The notes beneath the pieces are model-generated. The model had not been told where the DNA came from. It saw nothing but the letters and a program-made list of their open reading frames with translations, and made no database searches. Positions 42,076 to 51,379 of a stretch of DNA of 59,934 nucleotides are shown here, piece after piece. The translations under genes and the position numbers were made by a program. Origin of the DNA: an uncultured Bacteroidales bacterium (GTDB lineage Bacteria > Bacteroidota > Bacteroidia > Bacteroidales > Muribaculaceae); the NCBI GenBank assembly GCA_949285735.1, contig CASEAQ010000012.1:1-59934 (forward strand), read 5' to 3'. Each line of letters begins with the position of its first letter. Within the stretch, counting starts at the first letter, position 1.

Positions 42076-43905
42076 CTACTTGTTGAGATAGTCGAGCGAG
42101 TGGCTTATGCGAGTATTTATCTCCTTCAAGCGTCTTTCGTCCATCTTCACCACCTTGCGGTCGTAGGTCATTATGCCATTCACTTCAATCTCTACGTCAG
42201 TAGTCTGCGTGTAAACAGCCCCAGTGAAGCCTCTACTTACCAACTTGAGCAACTGCTCGCCAAAGTTGACATACTCGTCGGTCACGGCATCGACCGAATT
42301 ATATTGCACATAGCCCCAATTGCGGTCGGGAGTCCACAAATGCCCCTCCAGCGGATAGCCTATGCCGCCATACTCGCCAAGCACATTGGCACGGTATGAG
42401 TCGAACAAATACATCTCGGGCTGCGGATAATTGTGCAAGTCGAGAATGTCGCCCGTGTGGAAGAAGTTGCCACCACTTGCCGAGTTCACAAGGCGCGACG
42501 GGTCGTATTGCTTGGTCCACTCCGATATTTCCACCGTCTTGAATTGCCCCCAAGCCTCGTTGAACGGAATCCACACGCCTATACAAGGATAGGAATAGAG
42601 GCAGTCGATGATTTCTTTCCACTCCTTGCGGTAATTAGCCTCCGATGCTGCCGAACGTACAAATTCAGCACCCTCGAAATAATTGCGGTTTTGCCACGGG
42701 CAACACATCTCGCCGCTCGGCATGTCTTGCCACACTATCATGCCCACACGGTCGCAATGTGCATACCACGTGGCAGGCTCCACCTTGATGTGCTTGCGTA
42801 TCATGTTGTAGCCCCATTCCTTCTGCTTGTCGATGTCATACACCATCGCTTCGTGGCTCGGAGCGGTATATAGCCCGTCGGGCCACCACCCCTGGTCAAG
42901 CGTTCCAAAGTGGAATAGGAATTTATTGTTCAACTGGAAACGCAATATCCCGTCCTTGTCCTTTGCCATCGAGAACTTGCGCATCGCTGCATAGCTCTTC
43001 ACCGTGTCGAGCAGTTTACCGTCTTTGGTTATCGAAATTTCCATGTCATACAGGAACGGGCTGTCGGGCGACCACAATTTTACCCCTTTGGGCATCTGCA
43101 CCTCCACAGGCTGGTCGTTCAAAGCCTTTCCCGTGGCAACGACCTTGCCACCGTCGAGCACGCGCACTTCGGCAACGACATCGCCACAGGCAGCCGACTT
43201 CTCCACGCCAACGGTCAATGTGTTGGCATCAATGTCGGGCAATATCCTCAAATCGGCTATATAGGTTTCAGACACCGGTTCGAGCCACACCGTCTGCCAA
43301 ATTCCACTCACAGGCGTGTACCATATTCCCTCGGGGTTCGTCACCTGCTTTCCGCGTGGCTGAAAACCCTTGTCGGTTGCATCGAGCACGCGCACTTCTA
43401 TCACATTGCCACCGCCACTCTTCAATGCCCCCGTTATATCAAAGCTAAATGGAACGTAGCCGCCCGTGTGCATTCCCACCTTAGTGCCGTTAACCCACAC
43501 GTCGGCTTGCCAATCGACAGCTCCGAAGTGCAGCAACACACGCTTGCCCTTCCACTTCGACGGCACCTTAAATTCACGCCTGTACCACAATGCCTGCTCG
43601 CTGGTGAGGCTGCGCCCCACGCCCGAAAGGCTCGATTCGACAGCAAACGGCACAAGTATCTCCCCGTCGTATTTTTCGGGCCGTGCCGCTCCCTTGTCGA
43701 GTATGGCATAGCTCCACAACCCATTCAGGTTTGCCCACTCGCCACGCTCCATGATGGGGCGCGGGTATTCATTCCACACATTATCAACATCTATTTTTTC
43801 TGCCCACTCGGTTTTGATTTTGTCACCGACTGGTGCATATTGCGCTGCCACTGGAAACGATGCCACAGCAGACAACATGAACAATAATGCCGATTTCAAC
43901 TTCAT
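42076..43905 (-). CDS. GH2-family glycoside hydrolase
   Basis: The 609-residue product starts at MKLKSALLFMLSAVASFPVAAQ (signal peptide); a longer frame from 43962 has no signal in the right place. Domains: jelly-roll sugar-binding (about 40-190), Ig-like (about 195-300), TIM barrel (300-609). Acid/base Glu450 (IPFNEAWGQF) and nucleophile Glu511 (VLGEYGGIGYP). The family includes beta-galactosidases, beta-glucuronidases and arabinosidases; which applies is not determined. A promoter candidate lies 70-100 nt upstream, so the gene can be expressed apart from the rest of the PUL. The incomplete GH2 gene at the right edge has a similar C-terminus. Confidence 0.92.
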   Translation of the reverse strand: MKLKSALLFMLSAVASFPVAAQYAPVGDKIKTEWAEKIDVDNVWNEYPRPIMERGEWANLNGLWSYAILDKGAARPEKYDGEILVPFAVESSLSGVGRSLTSEQALWYRREFKVPSKWKGKRVLLHFGAVDWQADVWVNGTKVGMHTGGYVPFSFDITGALKSGGGNVIEVRVLDATDKGFQPRGKQVTNPEGIWYTPVSGIWQTVWLEPVSETYIADLRILPDIDANTLTVGVEKSAACGDVVAEVRVLDGGKVVATGKALNDQPVEVQMPKGVKLWSPDSPFLYDMEISITKDGKLLDTVKSYAAMRKFSMAKDKDGILRFQLNNKFLFHFGTLDQGWWPDGLYTAPSHEAMVYDIDKQKEWGYNMIRKHIKVEPATWYAHCDRVGMIVWQDMPSGEMCCPWQNRNYFEGAEFVRSAASEANYRKEWKEIIDCLYSYPCIGVWIPFNEAWGQFKTVEISEWTKQYDPSRLVNSASGGNFFHTGDILDLHNYPQPEMYLFDSYRANVLGEYGGIGYPLEGHLWTPDRNWGYVQYNSVDAVTDEYVNFGEQLLKLVSRGFTGAVYTQTTDVEIEVNGIMTYDRKVVKMDERRLKEINTRISHSLDYLNK

Positions 43906-43975
43906 AACAATATCGTTTTTCTTACTTTGGTTTATGTAAATGAGGTCTAATTGGTAATACAAATTGAATGCTATA

Positions 43976-44004
43976 CAAAAATAGCCTGACGTGAAATCAC
44001 AATA
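43976..44004 (-). promoter_or_regulatory. Possible promoter for GH2-galM
   Basis: Minus strand TATTTTTG (43983-43976) with TTG 16 nt upstream (44002-44000). The spacer is a little short. The gap to the GH43 gene is 195 nt, long for this operon. Confidence 0.4.
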
Positions 44005-44100
44005 TGAGGAATATTGTTCAATTTATAGTACATTTGTTTCACAATACCACTGATTGACAAGAATATGACAAAAATTGAAGAATACGAAGCCATGCATCTG

Positions 44101-45135
44101 TTATTGTGCCGATGCAGGCAATGAAATATGCGGAACAATTATGTGGCTGCTGTCAACCTTGATGTCGAGCACACCGGTTTGCTCGTCCTTGGTCATCACC
44201 AATGGCACGATGCGCGTCTTGCGCGGCGACACCACCGAATCGCTTTGGTGAACATGATAAACATAGTAGGGCTTGCCGTCGGCACCATAAAACAGGTCGC
44301 CATGCCCCGAGCCGTTCTCGCCCACAATGCTGCGATGAATTACCGGATTCCCATTATGCTTGGACCAAGGACCGAGCGGCGACTTTGCCGTGGCATACCC
44401 CATAGCATAATCGGGATTCAAGAAATGGTTTGCCGAATAAAACAAATAATAAACATCATCAATCTTCACCACTGTCGGACCCTCCATGATTGGATCCCAC
44501 TTGCCATCGTCGGTCTTTTCCCACTTGTCGGTGTAGTCGAGGCACTGCGTCAACGACGACTTGTCGATGCTTCCCGTGTTGATATCAAACTCTGCCACCC
44601 ACAAATAGTTTCCATGATTGAACCTGACGTGATAGAGATAATATTTATCGCCATCCTTAAACAAGAAAGGGTCGATATTCTTCTCGCTGCTGTCGATGGG
44701 GCGCACCGAGTCTTGCACATAAGGCCCAGTCACCACCGGTGATTGCGCTACTGCCACCTGCTCATTGGCAGTGTAGAAATAATAATACTTGTTCCCCTCC
44801 TTGTAAATTTGAGGAGCCCAAAAGCCCGTCGTGCCAAATGTCGAGCTTCCCGAGGCGAGAACGAGTGAGCCGTCATTCACAGGTGTCCAGTGTTCCAAGT
44901 CGGTCGATTCGAGCATTGCGAATCCATTTGAACTGTCACCGAGCGTACCTGTCATGTAATACTTTCCGCTGTCGCAAAACACCGTCGGGTCGGCAAAGCA
45001 TATCTCTTCACCGTCTTTAAAATCCACTCTTGCCTGCTGCGACTGCGAGCTGGCACCACTTCCATTGTTTGAAACACACGATGTGGCAGCCACAAACATG
45101 GCAGCCATTGCCGAAACCATTATTTTCAATTCCAT
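44101..45135 (-). CDS. GH43-family glycoside hydrolase, lipoprotein
   Basis: The 344-residue product has a lipobox (AATSC, Cys20), then a five-bladed propeller of GH43 type. The three acidic residues are Asp49 (FADPTVF), Asp155 (NIDPFLF) and Glu218 (IMEGPTVV). Family members release arabinose, xylose or galactose from side chains; the subfamily cannot be fixed from sequence reading. It lies between the hybrid sensor gene (76 nt upstream) and the second GH2 gene, and probably acts in the periplasm on imported oligosaccharides. Confidence 0.92.
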   Translation of the reverse strand: MELKIMVSAMAAMFVAATSCVSNNGSGASSQSQQARVDFKDGEEICFADPTVFCDSGKYYMTGTLGDSSNGFAMLESTDLEHWTPVNDGSLVLASGSSTFGTTGFWAPQIYKEGNKYYYFYTANEQVAVAQSPVVTGPYVQDSVRPIDSSEKNIDPFLFKDGDKYYLYHVRFNHGNYLWVAEFDINTGSIDKSSLTQCLDYTDKWEKTDDGKWDPIMEGPTVVKIDDVYYLFYSANHFLNPDYAMGYATAKSPLGPWSKHNGNPVIHRSIVGENGSGHGDLFYGADGKPYYVYHVHQSDSVVSPRKTRIVPLVMTKDEQTGVLDIKVDSSHIIVPHISLPASAQ

Positions 45136-45211
45136 ATTACAGATATTTTATATTTGAGTTATTTCATACGTTACACGTCACGCAGCAAATGCCACGGCGT
45201 CACAGTTTGCG

Positions 45212-48200
45212 TCATTTATCCATATACTCGGTAGGTGTCAGCCCAAACTCTTTCTTAAACGCCTTTGAGAAATAGTTGGGGTCGGCAAAACCTGTCCTGT
45301 ATGCCGTTTCCGAAACGTTGAATCCCTGTTTGAGCAGCTCGCACGCCATGTTAAGCCTCTTCCTGCGTATATAATCGCCCATCGACACGTTGAGCAAGTT
45401 TTTCATCTTTATGTGCAGGAAGCTGCGGCTTATGCCCATTTCACGCGTCACGGTAGCCACCGAAAACTCGTCGTTGTCGATGTTCTGCTCTATCAGTTTG
45501 TTGATTTTATTAATAAACTCCTTGTCCAAGTTGTTCAATTGGGCTGAATTTACTTCGTCAACCTTTGCGTCAACCATTCTTGCCTGTTGTGCCCGCTTCA
45601 TACCTATTATATTGTTTACTTGGAGTTCAAGTATTTGCGGGTCAAAGGGCTTGGAAACATATACCTCGGCACCGCTCTCATAGCCACGCAACACATCCTC
45701 CGAGTCAGACTTTGCCGAGAGCAGAATCACGGGTATGTGCGACGTTTGAATGTCATTCTTCAACTTGCGGCACAATGTCACACCGTCCATCTCTGGCATC
45801 ATTATATCCGATATCACAAGCTGTATGAGCTGCTGCTCCTTGATTACGCCAAGCGCCTCAACTCCGTTTTGCGCACTATACACATGGTAATGTTGCGAAA
45901 AATAATCAACCATAAAGTCGAGCAACTCCTTATTGTCTTCCACTATCAATATCGACACCTCGCTGTCGGGCTTCGTCTGCCGATTCTCACCAGTATCGGC
46001 TGTGTCGTGAGTGTCTGCAAGGGGCGACTCAAAGTCGTATTGCTTCAATTCAACAAGTGTCCTATCCTTGCCTATCTTGTTTTTTACATCAAAAGCCGAT
46101 GCCGACACGTTCAAGTAAACGACAAACGTCGAGCCTTCGCCCATCTTGCTGCGCACTTCCACACGCCCCTTGTGTGCCTCGGCAAACTGCTTCACCAAAG
46201 CCAACCCCAAGCCATAACCGCGATTGTTGGTGTTATATCCGCGCTTAGTCTGGTAATATTTTTCAAATATGTTACCTATCTCGTCCTCGGCAATGCCTAT
46301 GCCTGTGTCGCTCACTTCTATACGCAAGTAGAGATAACCGTCGTCGCCATCCATTATCTCGGCCTTCACCATGATATGCCCTTCGGGCAAGGTGAATTTC
46401 AACGCGTTAGATAACAGATTGTTGGTTATCCTTTCGACATACAGCGGCGAAAACCACACTTCCTCGCCATTGTTCTCGCAATTTATTGTCAGCGTCACAC
46501 CCTTCTCCTGAGCTCCTTCTATGAATAGTGATGCCGCATTATAGATGAAGTCGAGTGGATTCCCTTGTTGCAAATAGAGTTGCTGGTTGCCCGACTGCAT
46601 CTTGTTGAATGTCACAAGTTCGTTTATCACACCCACCATCTTCTGCGCATTGTTGATTGCAGTTCCAAGCCGTTTGACAGCCTCGTCGGAGAGTGTGCTG
46701 TGGTTTACCACCCACTTGAGTGGTGCCACTATGAGCGACAGCGGCGTTTTCAGGTCGTGCGACACGGCTGTAAAGAAGTCCATCTTCGCACGCACCAATT
46801 CCTCGTTCTTCTCCTTCTCTATGTTTGCAAGCCGAACACTGTTCTTTGCCCTCTCGCGCACCGATACAAACCTATAATAGAGATATACAATCGAAAACAG
46901 CACCACGGCATACACCAGCCAAGCCCACACCGACAGGTAGAATGGATTGCCTACCTTGATGCGGAGACTCTTCACTGGCACAGCATCCCATCCTTCATTT
47001 GAATTGTTGGCACGAATGTGCAATGTATAGTCGCCAGGTGCAAGATTTAGCCCGATGAAACGGCGCACCTCGCCCACATTGCGCCAACTCTCGTCAACGC
47101 CGTCGAGCTTCACCTGATAAAATATGGTACTCGTGTTGCCCAGCGACACCGTACCATATTCTATGCTGAACGAACGCGACTGGTCGAACGTGAGTTCAAT
47201 CTCCTCTGTATCGTTGAGCGAGCGCGACAATGGCGACTCGGGAGTTGCAGCCGTCACCACTTGGTTGTTTATCACCAACTGCCGCAAACGCACCGGGAAT
47301 GGGCCATTGCTGCGCTTGATGGTCTTGGGGTCGAAAAACACAAGTCCGTCAACACTGCCAAAGTAGAGCATTCCATTACTTGCCATCAGCGACGAGGCAA
47401 AATTAAACTGGTTGACAGGCACGCCATCTTCCATTGCATAGTGCATGAATGCATTGCGCCCTTGATAGAACTGGAAAAGCCCTTGCCCAGTCGAAACCCA
47501 CAAGCACCCCACGTTGTCCTCGATGATACTGCAAATGGTATTGTTATGCAACGACATCTCGGGTCCCAGCGATTTAAGTGTCAGGCTATCGGGATCGACA
47601 TACCTCACGCCATCGTTGTTGGTTCCCACCCACACCCGTTTTTCTCGGTCTTGGTAGAGACAAGTGATGTAATCATCTTTCAGTAACGACCCAGGCGTGC
47701 GAGCCGACCAGCCACACACTTCGCCCGTGCGCGAGTCGATGCGGAACAAGCCATTGTTGCGTGTGCCCACCCACAAGTTGTCGGCATCATCGACCAACAT
47801 ACAATAACAAAAATCAACATCAAGCACCGGGTGGTTTATCTTTTCGAGCAAGTCCTTGCCGGCATCATAATACCTCAACCCTTGGGTAGTCGCTACCCAC
47901 AACGTTCCATTCTTCTGCTGCGTTATGCCGAAAATGGCGTCGGAGTTAAGCCCCGACTTGCCAGGCATATACCGCTTCCAACGCCCGTCGCTGCCATAGC
48001 GGAACAGCCCGTTGCGGAATGTACCTATCCAAATGTTGCCCGTGACCGAATCGTGGTGCAGGCAATGCACATTATGTCCCAAACCGGGAATCTCGCTGAA
48101 GCGGTTTATCTCATGCCGTTCGGTGTCGTATATGTTCAGTCCGCCATCTTCGGTGGCTATCCACAAAATTCCATTCTCGGGCTCGATGATTTCCCTCACG

Positions 48201-49258
48201 GCTTTTCCTCGCAATGTCGAGCTGTCGTAGCCCGGCTCAATCCATTTAAACTGCTCGTTGCTTTGCAACAAAGCATTAATACCCCCGAAATAAGTACCTA
48301 TCCACACATTGTTGTTTGAGTCACACAAAATGTCATACACAGCATTGTCGTTAAGTTCGTTCTTGTCGATATAATTTTGCTGCAACACGCTAATCTCCCC
48401 CGTCGGCTTGATTATCGTGACACCTTTTTCCGTGCCGAGCCACATGTTGTGCTTGGCATCTTCGGCAATAACCCTCACCGTGCCGTCGGAAAGCTGCGAT
48501 GCCACCCACACCTGCACGTCACCGCTCTCCATGTCGATGTTCATCACCCCCTTGCCGTTGCGCCCTATCCATAGTCGTCCGCGCGAATCGAAAAACATGG
48601 GTATGATGCCATCCACTCCCGTTATGAAATCCTCGAAATATGCCTTGTTTATCTGCGTCGTTTTCGAGAACGACGAATCAAAGTAGTAAATCGACTTGTT
48701 GGTGGCGACAAACAGCCTGTTTTGCTTGTCGAAAGCAAGCGAAATTATAAACCCGAAATCCTGATGCGGCAGCGGAACAAACTCATCGGCGTGCTCGTCG
48801 AATATATACAAGTCGGTTCCACCACACACTATCTGCCCATAGCTGTTTTCCACTATCGACGACACTTGGTTGTCGGGCATCTCATAGCGACGAAAATCGT
48901 CGGTCTCGGGGCGATAAACGCATATTCCGTCATACGAGCCTACCCACATTCGCCCCTTGCTGTCGCAAAACAGCGCCACCACAAAGTTGTGTATCAACGA
49001 ATGCTCATTGCCTGCTTCGTTATAATAGTTCACCATCTGGTAGCCGTCATACACGGCAAGCCCGTTGCGAGTTCCAATCCACAACTGGCCATACTCATCG
49101 TTTGCCAAGGCTTGCACCTGCTGGTGGGGCAAGCCGTCGCGGCTCGTTATATGGGCAAACCGATAATTGGTGCTGGCTGCCGGCAACTGCATGGTACAAG
49201 CAACAATTGCCAGCACCACCACCAACCACCTTCTGACTATACACAAAGCAATCTGCAT
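45212..49258 (-). CDS. Hybrid two-component system sensor/regulator (HTCS)
   Basis: The 1,348-residue fusion contains the whole signalling chain. A signal helix leads to a periplasmic sensor of two seven-bladed propellers with many LWIGTRNGL-type motifs (about 30-690) and a Y_Y_Y domain (about 700-765). A transmembrane helix (about 770-795) precedes HisKA with His834 (AVSHDLKTPLS) and the ATPase domain (TGIGIAEDEIG, NRGYGLGLALVKQF). A receiver domain has Asp1151 (VISDIMMPEMDG), and an AraC-type HTH ends the protein (FADPNYFSKAFKKEFG, TPTEYM). It would detect a released oligosaccharide and activate the surrounding PUL. Placed between the BNR and GH43 genes, 22 nt and 76 nt away. Confidence 0.97.
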   Translation of the reverse strand: MQIALCIVRRWLVVVLAIVACTMQLPAASTNYRFAHITSRDGLPHQQVQALANDEYGQLWIGTRNGLAVYDGYQMVNYYNEAGNEHSLIHNFVVALFCDSKGRMWVGSYDGICVYRPETDDFRRYEMPDNQVSSIVENSYGQIVCGGTDLYIFDEHADEFVPLPHQDFGFIISLAFDKQNRLFVATNKSIYYFDSSFSKTTQINKAYFEDFITGVDGIIPMFFDSRGRLWIGRNGKGVMNIDMESGDVQVWVASQLSDGTVRVIAEDAKHNMWLGTEKGVTIIKPTGEISVLQQNYIDKNELNDNAVYDILCDSNNNVWIGTYFGGINALLQSNEQFKWIEPGYDSSTLRGKAVREIIEPENGILWIATEDGGLNIYDTERHEINRFSEIPGLGHNVHCLHHDSVTGNIWIGTFRNGLFRYGSDGRWKRYMPGKSGLNSDAIFGITQQKNGTLWVATTQGLRYYDAGKDLLEKINHPVLDVDFCYCMLVDDADNLWVGTRNNGLFRIDSRTGEVCGWSARTPGSLLKDDYITCLYQDREKRVWVGTNNDGVRYVDPDSLTLKSLGPEMSLHNNTICSIIEDNVGCLWVSTGQGLFQFYQGRNAFMHYAMEDGVPVNQFNFASSLMASNGMLYFGSVDGLVFFDPKTIKRSNGPFPVRLRQLVINNQVVTAATPESPLSRSLNDTEEIELTFDQSRSFSIEYGTVSLGNTSTIFYQVKLDGVDESWRNVGEVRRFIGLNLAPGDYTLHIRANNSNEGWDAVPVKSLRIKVGNPFYLSVWAWLVYAVVLFSIVYLYYRFVSVRERAKNSVRLANIEKEKNEELVRAKMDFFTAVSHDLKTPLSLIVAPLKWVVNHSTLSDEAVKRLGTAINNAQKMVGVINELVTFNKMQSGNQQLYLQQGNPLDFIYNAASLFIEGAQEKGVTLTINCENNGEEVWFSPLYVERITNNLLSNALKFTLPEGHIMVKAEIMDGDDGYLYLRIEVSDTGIGIAEDEIGNIFEKYYQTKRGYNTNNRGYGLGLALVKQFAEAHKGRVEVRSKMGEGSTFVVYLNVSASAFDVKNKIGKDRTLVELKQYDFESPLADTHDTADTGENRQTKPDSEVSILIVEDNKELLDFMVDYFSQHYHVYSAQNGVEALGVIKEQQLIQLVISDIMMPEMDGVTLCRKLKNDIQTSHIPVILLSAKSDSEDVLRGYESGAEVYVSKPFDPQILELQVNNIIGMKRAQQARMVDAKVDEVNSAQLNNLDKEFINKINKLIEQNIDNDEFSVATVTREMGISRSFLHIKMKNLLNVSMGDYIRRKRLNMACELLKQGFNVSETAYRTGFADPNYFSKAFKKEFGLTPTEYMDK

Positions 49259-49280
49259 CTCGTCTATACTTTTCTAATCA

Positions 49281-51254
49281 TCAAAAGACTATCTTCTTTG
49301 TAACACTCCTGCCGTCTTTCATCAGCAAGCGAAGGATTCCTCCCCCGGCAATTGCCGGAAGAGGAATTACTTGTGTTGTCAATCCACACGACTGGTCGTA
49401 TATGATTTTCCCCTCAAACGTATATATGCTCGCACGGTCGATCGGGGTGTCGCATTTCACCACGATGCTGCCATCTTTCACAGCAACCACTGCATCGCTG
49501 TTGCCAATGGTCGCAGCCTCCTCGGCAATGCCACTGCCGCCACCCGGCAACAAGCGGAATTCGAGCCAAGTCCACGAAGCATCGTTATCGACATCGGGAA
49601 TCACTTCGCTCTCGCGCACATATTCTTCCTTGTTGACAATCTCCAACGCCATAGCCATGCGGTCGCCCACTGGCGCACCGCTCTTGCCGAGCAGGCTCCA
49701 AGGTATAGCCACCTCAAGGTCGTAATACATCGACTTTATGTCGATTGCATACTTTATGTCGCCGCTGTTGTCGTCCGTCACCCAACGCCCGGCGTTACCG
49801 CGGCGGAAGTCAACCGTGCCATCAGCATCGAAGAAGAAGCTATACATGCCCTCGACAGGCTCGGTGTCCGACACATTGTCGGCATCCAAGTAGAAATACA
49901 CCCCGTCGTTGTCAATTCCCGTGTTGACAAGATTGCGGTCAACCACACGTGCTGTCATGTAGAGATACTCGTTATCCCATGCAAAGTCGGCAGTAGTCCT
50001 GTTGCCGGTCACGTGTCCCATCATCAGTTGGTCGGCACTTGCAGTAGTCCAAGTCTCGTTCGCTCCCCTGGCTGCATCCACCTCGATTGTGTTGCAATAG
50101 GCTGCCACGGCACGACGCTTGGGATACCCTTTCATGATATTCACATGGTTGCTCTTGTTGGGGTTACCAATCGAACCTACCGCAACCACCACGCTGTCTT
50201 CGATTACCGACACCGAGTTCCATATCGAGTGTTGGTCGAGCCCGAGGGCAAACGGCGTGCTGCCTGCCTTGAAGTTGCGCGCCCGTTCGTCGCCAACATA
50301 CACAAACATATCGAAATATTGCAAGTCGGTCACGCCACTGCGCCCCTTGTTGCCTTGGAAGGAGGCTATCGTCTCGCCCCACGGCAGCATTCTTATGTAG
50401 GGAGCAGCCGACACCTCGCCCACCGGAGGCACCGTCTCGAATATCATGTCGCGCATGGGGCTGTTGGCATCGACATAGCCGCTCGTCCAGTTGTCCTCGA
50501 GGGTGGTGCGCACGGTGGTAGCGGCAAAATTTCCGCGCCCAGGCCAACCGTTGTCCTCTATTATCACCACGATTTCGCTTTGGTCCTTAAGCAACAATGG
50601 CACAGGCATTCCGTCGCGCGACCCGGCACGGAAACACACCTTCACCGGCTCGCTCCACGACTGCCCCTTATCAAACGAGCGACACATCGAGATACATTGC
50701 TCACTCGAAGAGGTATATTCCCCTTCATTGGCAAAATAGCACTGCACCTCGCCCGACGGCAATTCGAGGAAAGCAGGTTCCCAGCAACCATCGGAAAACG
50801 TTTCCTTGGCATCATACACATATGTCACTTCACCCCATGTCGCCCCGTTGTCGGTGCTGCGCATCGACCGTATGCCAAACAGACGATCGGACGAATAAGG
50901 CTCTTGCGGACGCGGATTGAAGCCAATGATTATCGTTCCGTCGGCAAGCTGTATTACGTCGGGAACGGCATAAAAAACCTGGCTCGGCGAGGCGACGATG
51001 CGCTCGGGCGAACTCCAGCTACGCCCCTTGTTGGTGCTGTAGGAGACTTGTATTCCACCTCCGCCCTCCGAGACGGCAAGCAACCGCCCGTCTTGCAGCT
51101 CAATCATTCGCGCATAGTTGCCCGAGTCGAACACGGTCACCTCGCTGCTCGTATCCCAAAATATGCGCGACCCCGAATATGGTTCCCGCCGTTCAGCCCA
51201 CGACGAGCCAGCCGTGAGCAACGCCGCAAGCAACAATATATTTAATTTCTTCAT
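49281..51254 (-). CDS. BNR/sialidase-fold glycan enzyme with CBM9-like domain and T9SS-type tail
   Basis: The 657-residue product starts at MKKLNILLLAALL (signal peptide). Residues ~20-390 form a propeller with Asp-box-like repeats (SYSTNKGRSWSSPE, RSTDNGATWGEV, RSFDKGQSWSEP) and the blocks DGCWEPAFLELPSG and RDGMPVPLLL. Then a CBM9-like domain (~410-570: ADFAWDNEYLYMTARVVD, GVYFYLDADN, LEVAIPWSLLGK), and a C-terminal domain (~585-657) like T9SS type A sorting signals. The propeller resembles exo-sialidases and GH93 exo-arabinanases; with GH43 and GH2 neighbours an exo-glycosidase on an arabinose-rich glycan is conceivable, but the substrate is open. Confidence 0.75.
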   Translation of the reverse strand: MKKLNILLLAALLTAGSSWAERREPYSGSRIFWDTSSEVTVFDSGNYARMIELQDGRLLAVSEGGGGIQVSYSTNKGRSWSSPERIVASPSQVFYAVPDVIQLADGTIIIGFNPRPQEPYSSDRLFGIRSMRSTDNGATWGEVTYVYDAKETFSDGCWEPAFLELPSGEVQCYFANEGEYTSSSEQCISMCRSFDKGQSWSEPVKVCFRAGSRDGMPVPLLLKDQSEIVVIIEDNGWPGRGNFAATTVRTTLEDNWTSGYVDANSPMRDMIFETVPPVGEVSAAPYIRMLPWGETIASFQGNKGRSGVTDLQYFDMFVYVGDERARNFKAGSTPFALGLDQHSIWNSVSVIEDSVVVAVGSIGNPNKSNHVNIMKGYPKRRAVAAYCNTIEVDAARGANETWTTASADQLMMGHVTGNRTTADFAWDNEYLYMTARVVDRNLVNTGIDNDGVYFYLDADNVSDTEPVEGMYSFFFDADGTVDFRRGNAGRWVTDDNSGDIKYAIDIKSMYYDLEVAIPWSLLGKSGAPVGDRMAMALEIVNKEEYVRESEVIPDVDNDASWTWLEFRLLPGGGSGIAEEAATIGNSDAVVAVKDGSIVVKCDTPIDRASIYTFEGKIIYDQSCGLTTQVIPLPAIAGGGILRLLMKDGRSVTKKIVF

Positions 51255-51298
51255 TTCAAACACAATAAACTATAAATAAGATAATTCTTGTTTTTTAT

Positions 51299-51364
51299 AA
51301 TGAAGTCGATACACAATCGCCTTGAATGAGCCAAAGCTCTGTGTCATCATGTATCGACTTCATT
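51299..51364. terminator. Intercistronic hairpin within the PUL
   Basis: A perfect 14-bp stem (51299-51312 with 51351-51364, AATGAAGTCGATAC) lies between the DUF5018-like gene and the BNR gene. On the minus strand no T tract follows, so it is more likely a processing or partial-readthrough element than a full terminator. Confidence 0.55.
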
Positions 51365-51379
51365 GCCTCATGTGTGGCT

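Noticed and set aside
43906-43962. Extended N-terminus of the GH2 enzyme
   Set aside because: The extra 19 residues (MYYQLDLIYINQSKK...) are polar and would precede the signal peptide; the ATG at 43905 is the better start.
49371-51245. 624-codon open frame on the plus strand
   Set aside because: Antisense to the BNR/CBM9 gene and without recognisable motifs, signal or start context.
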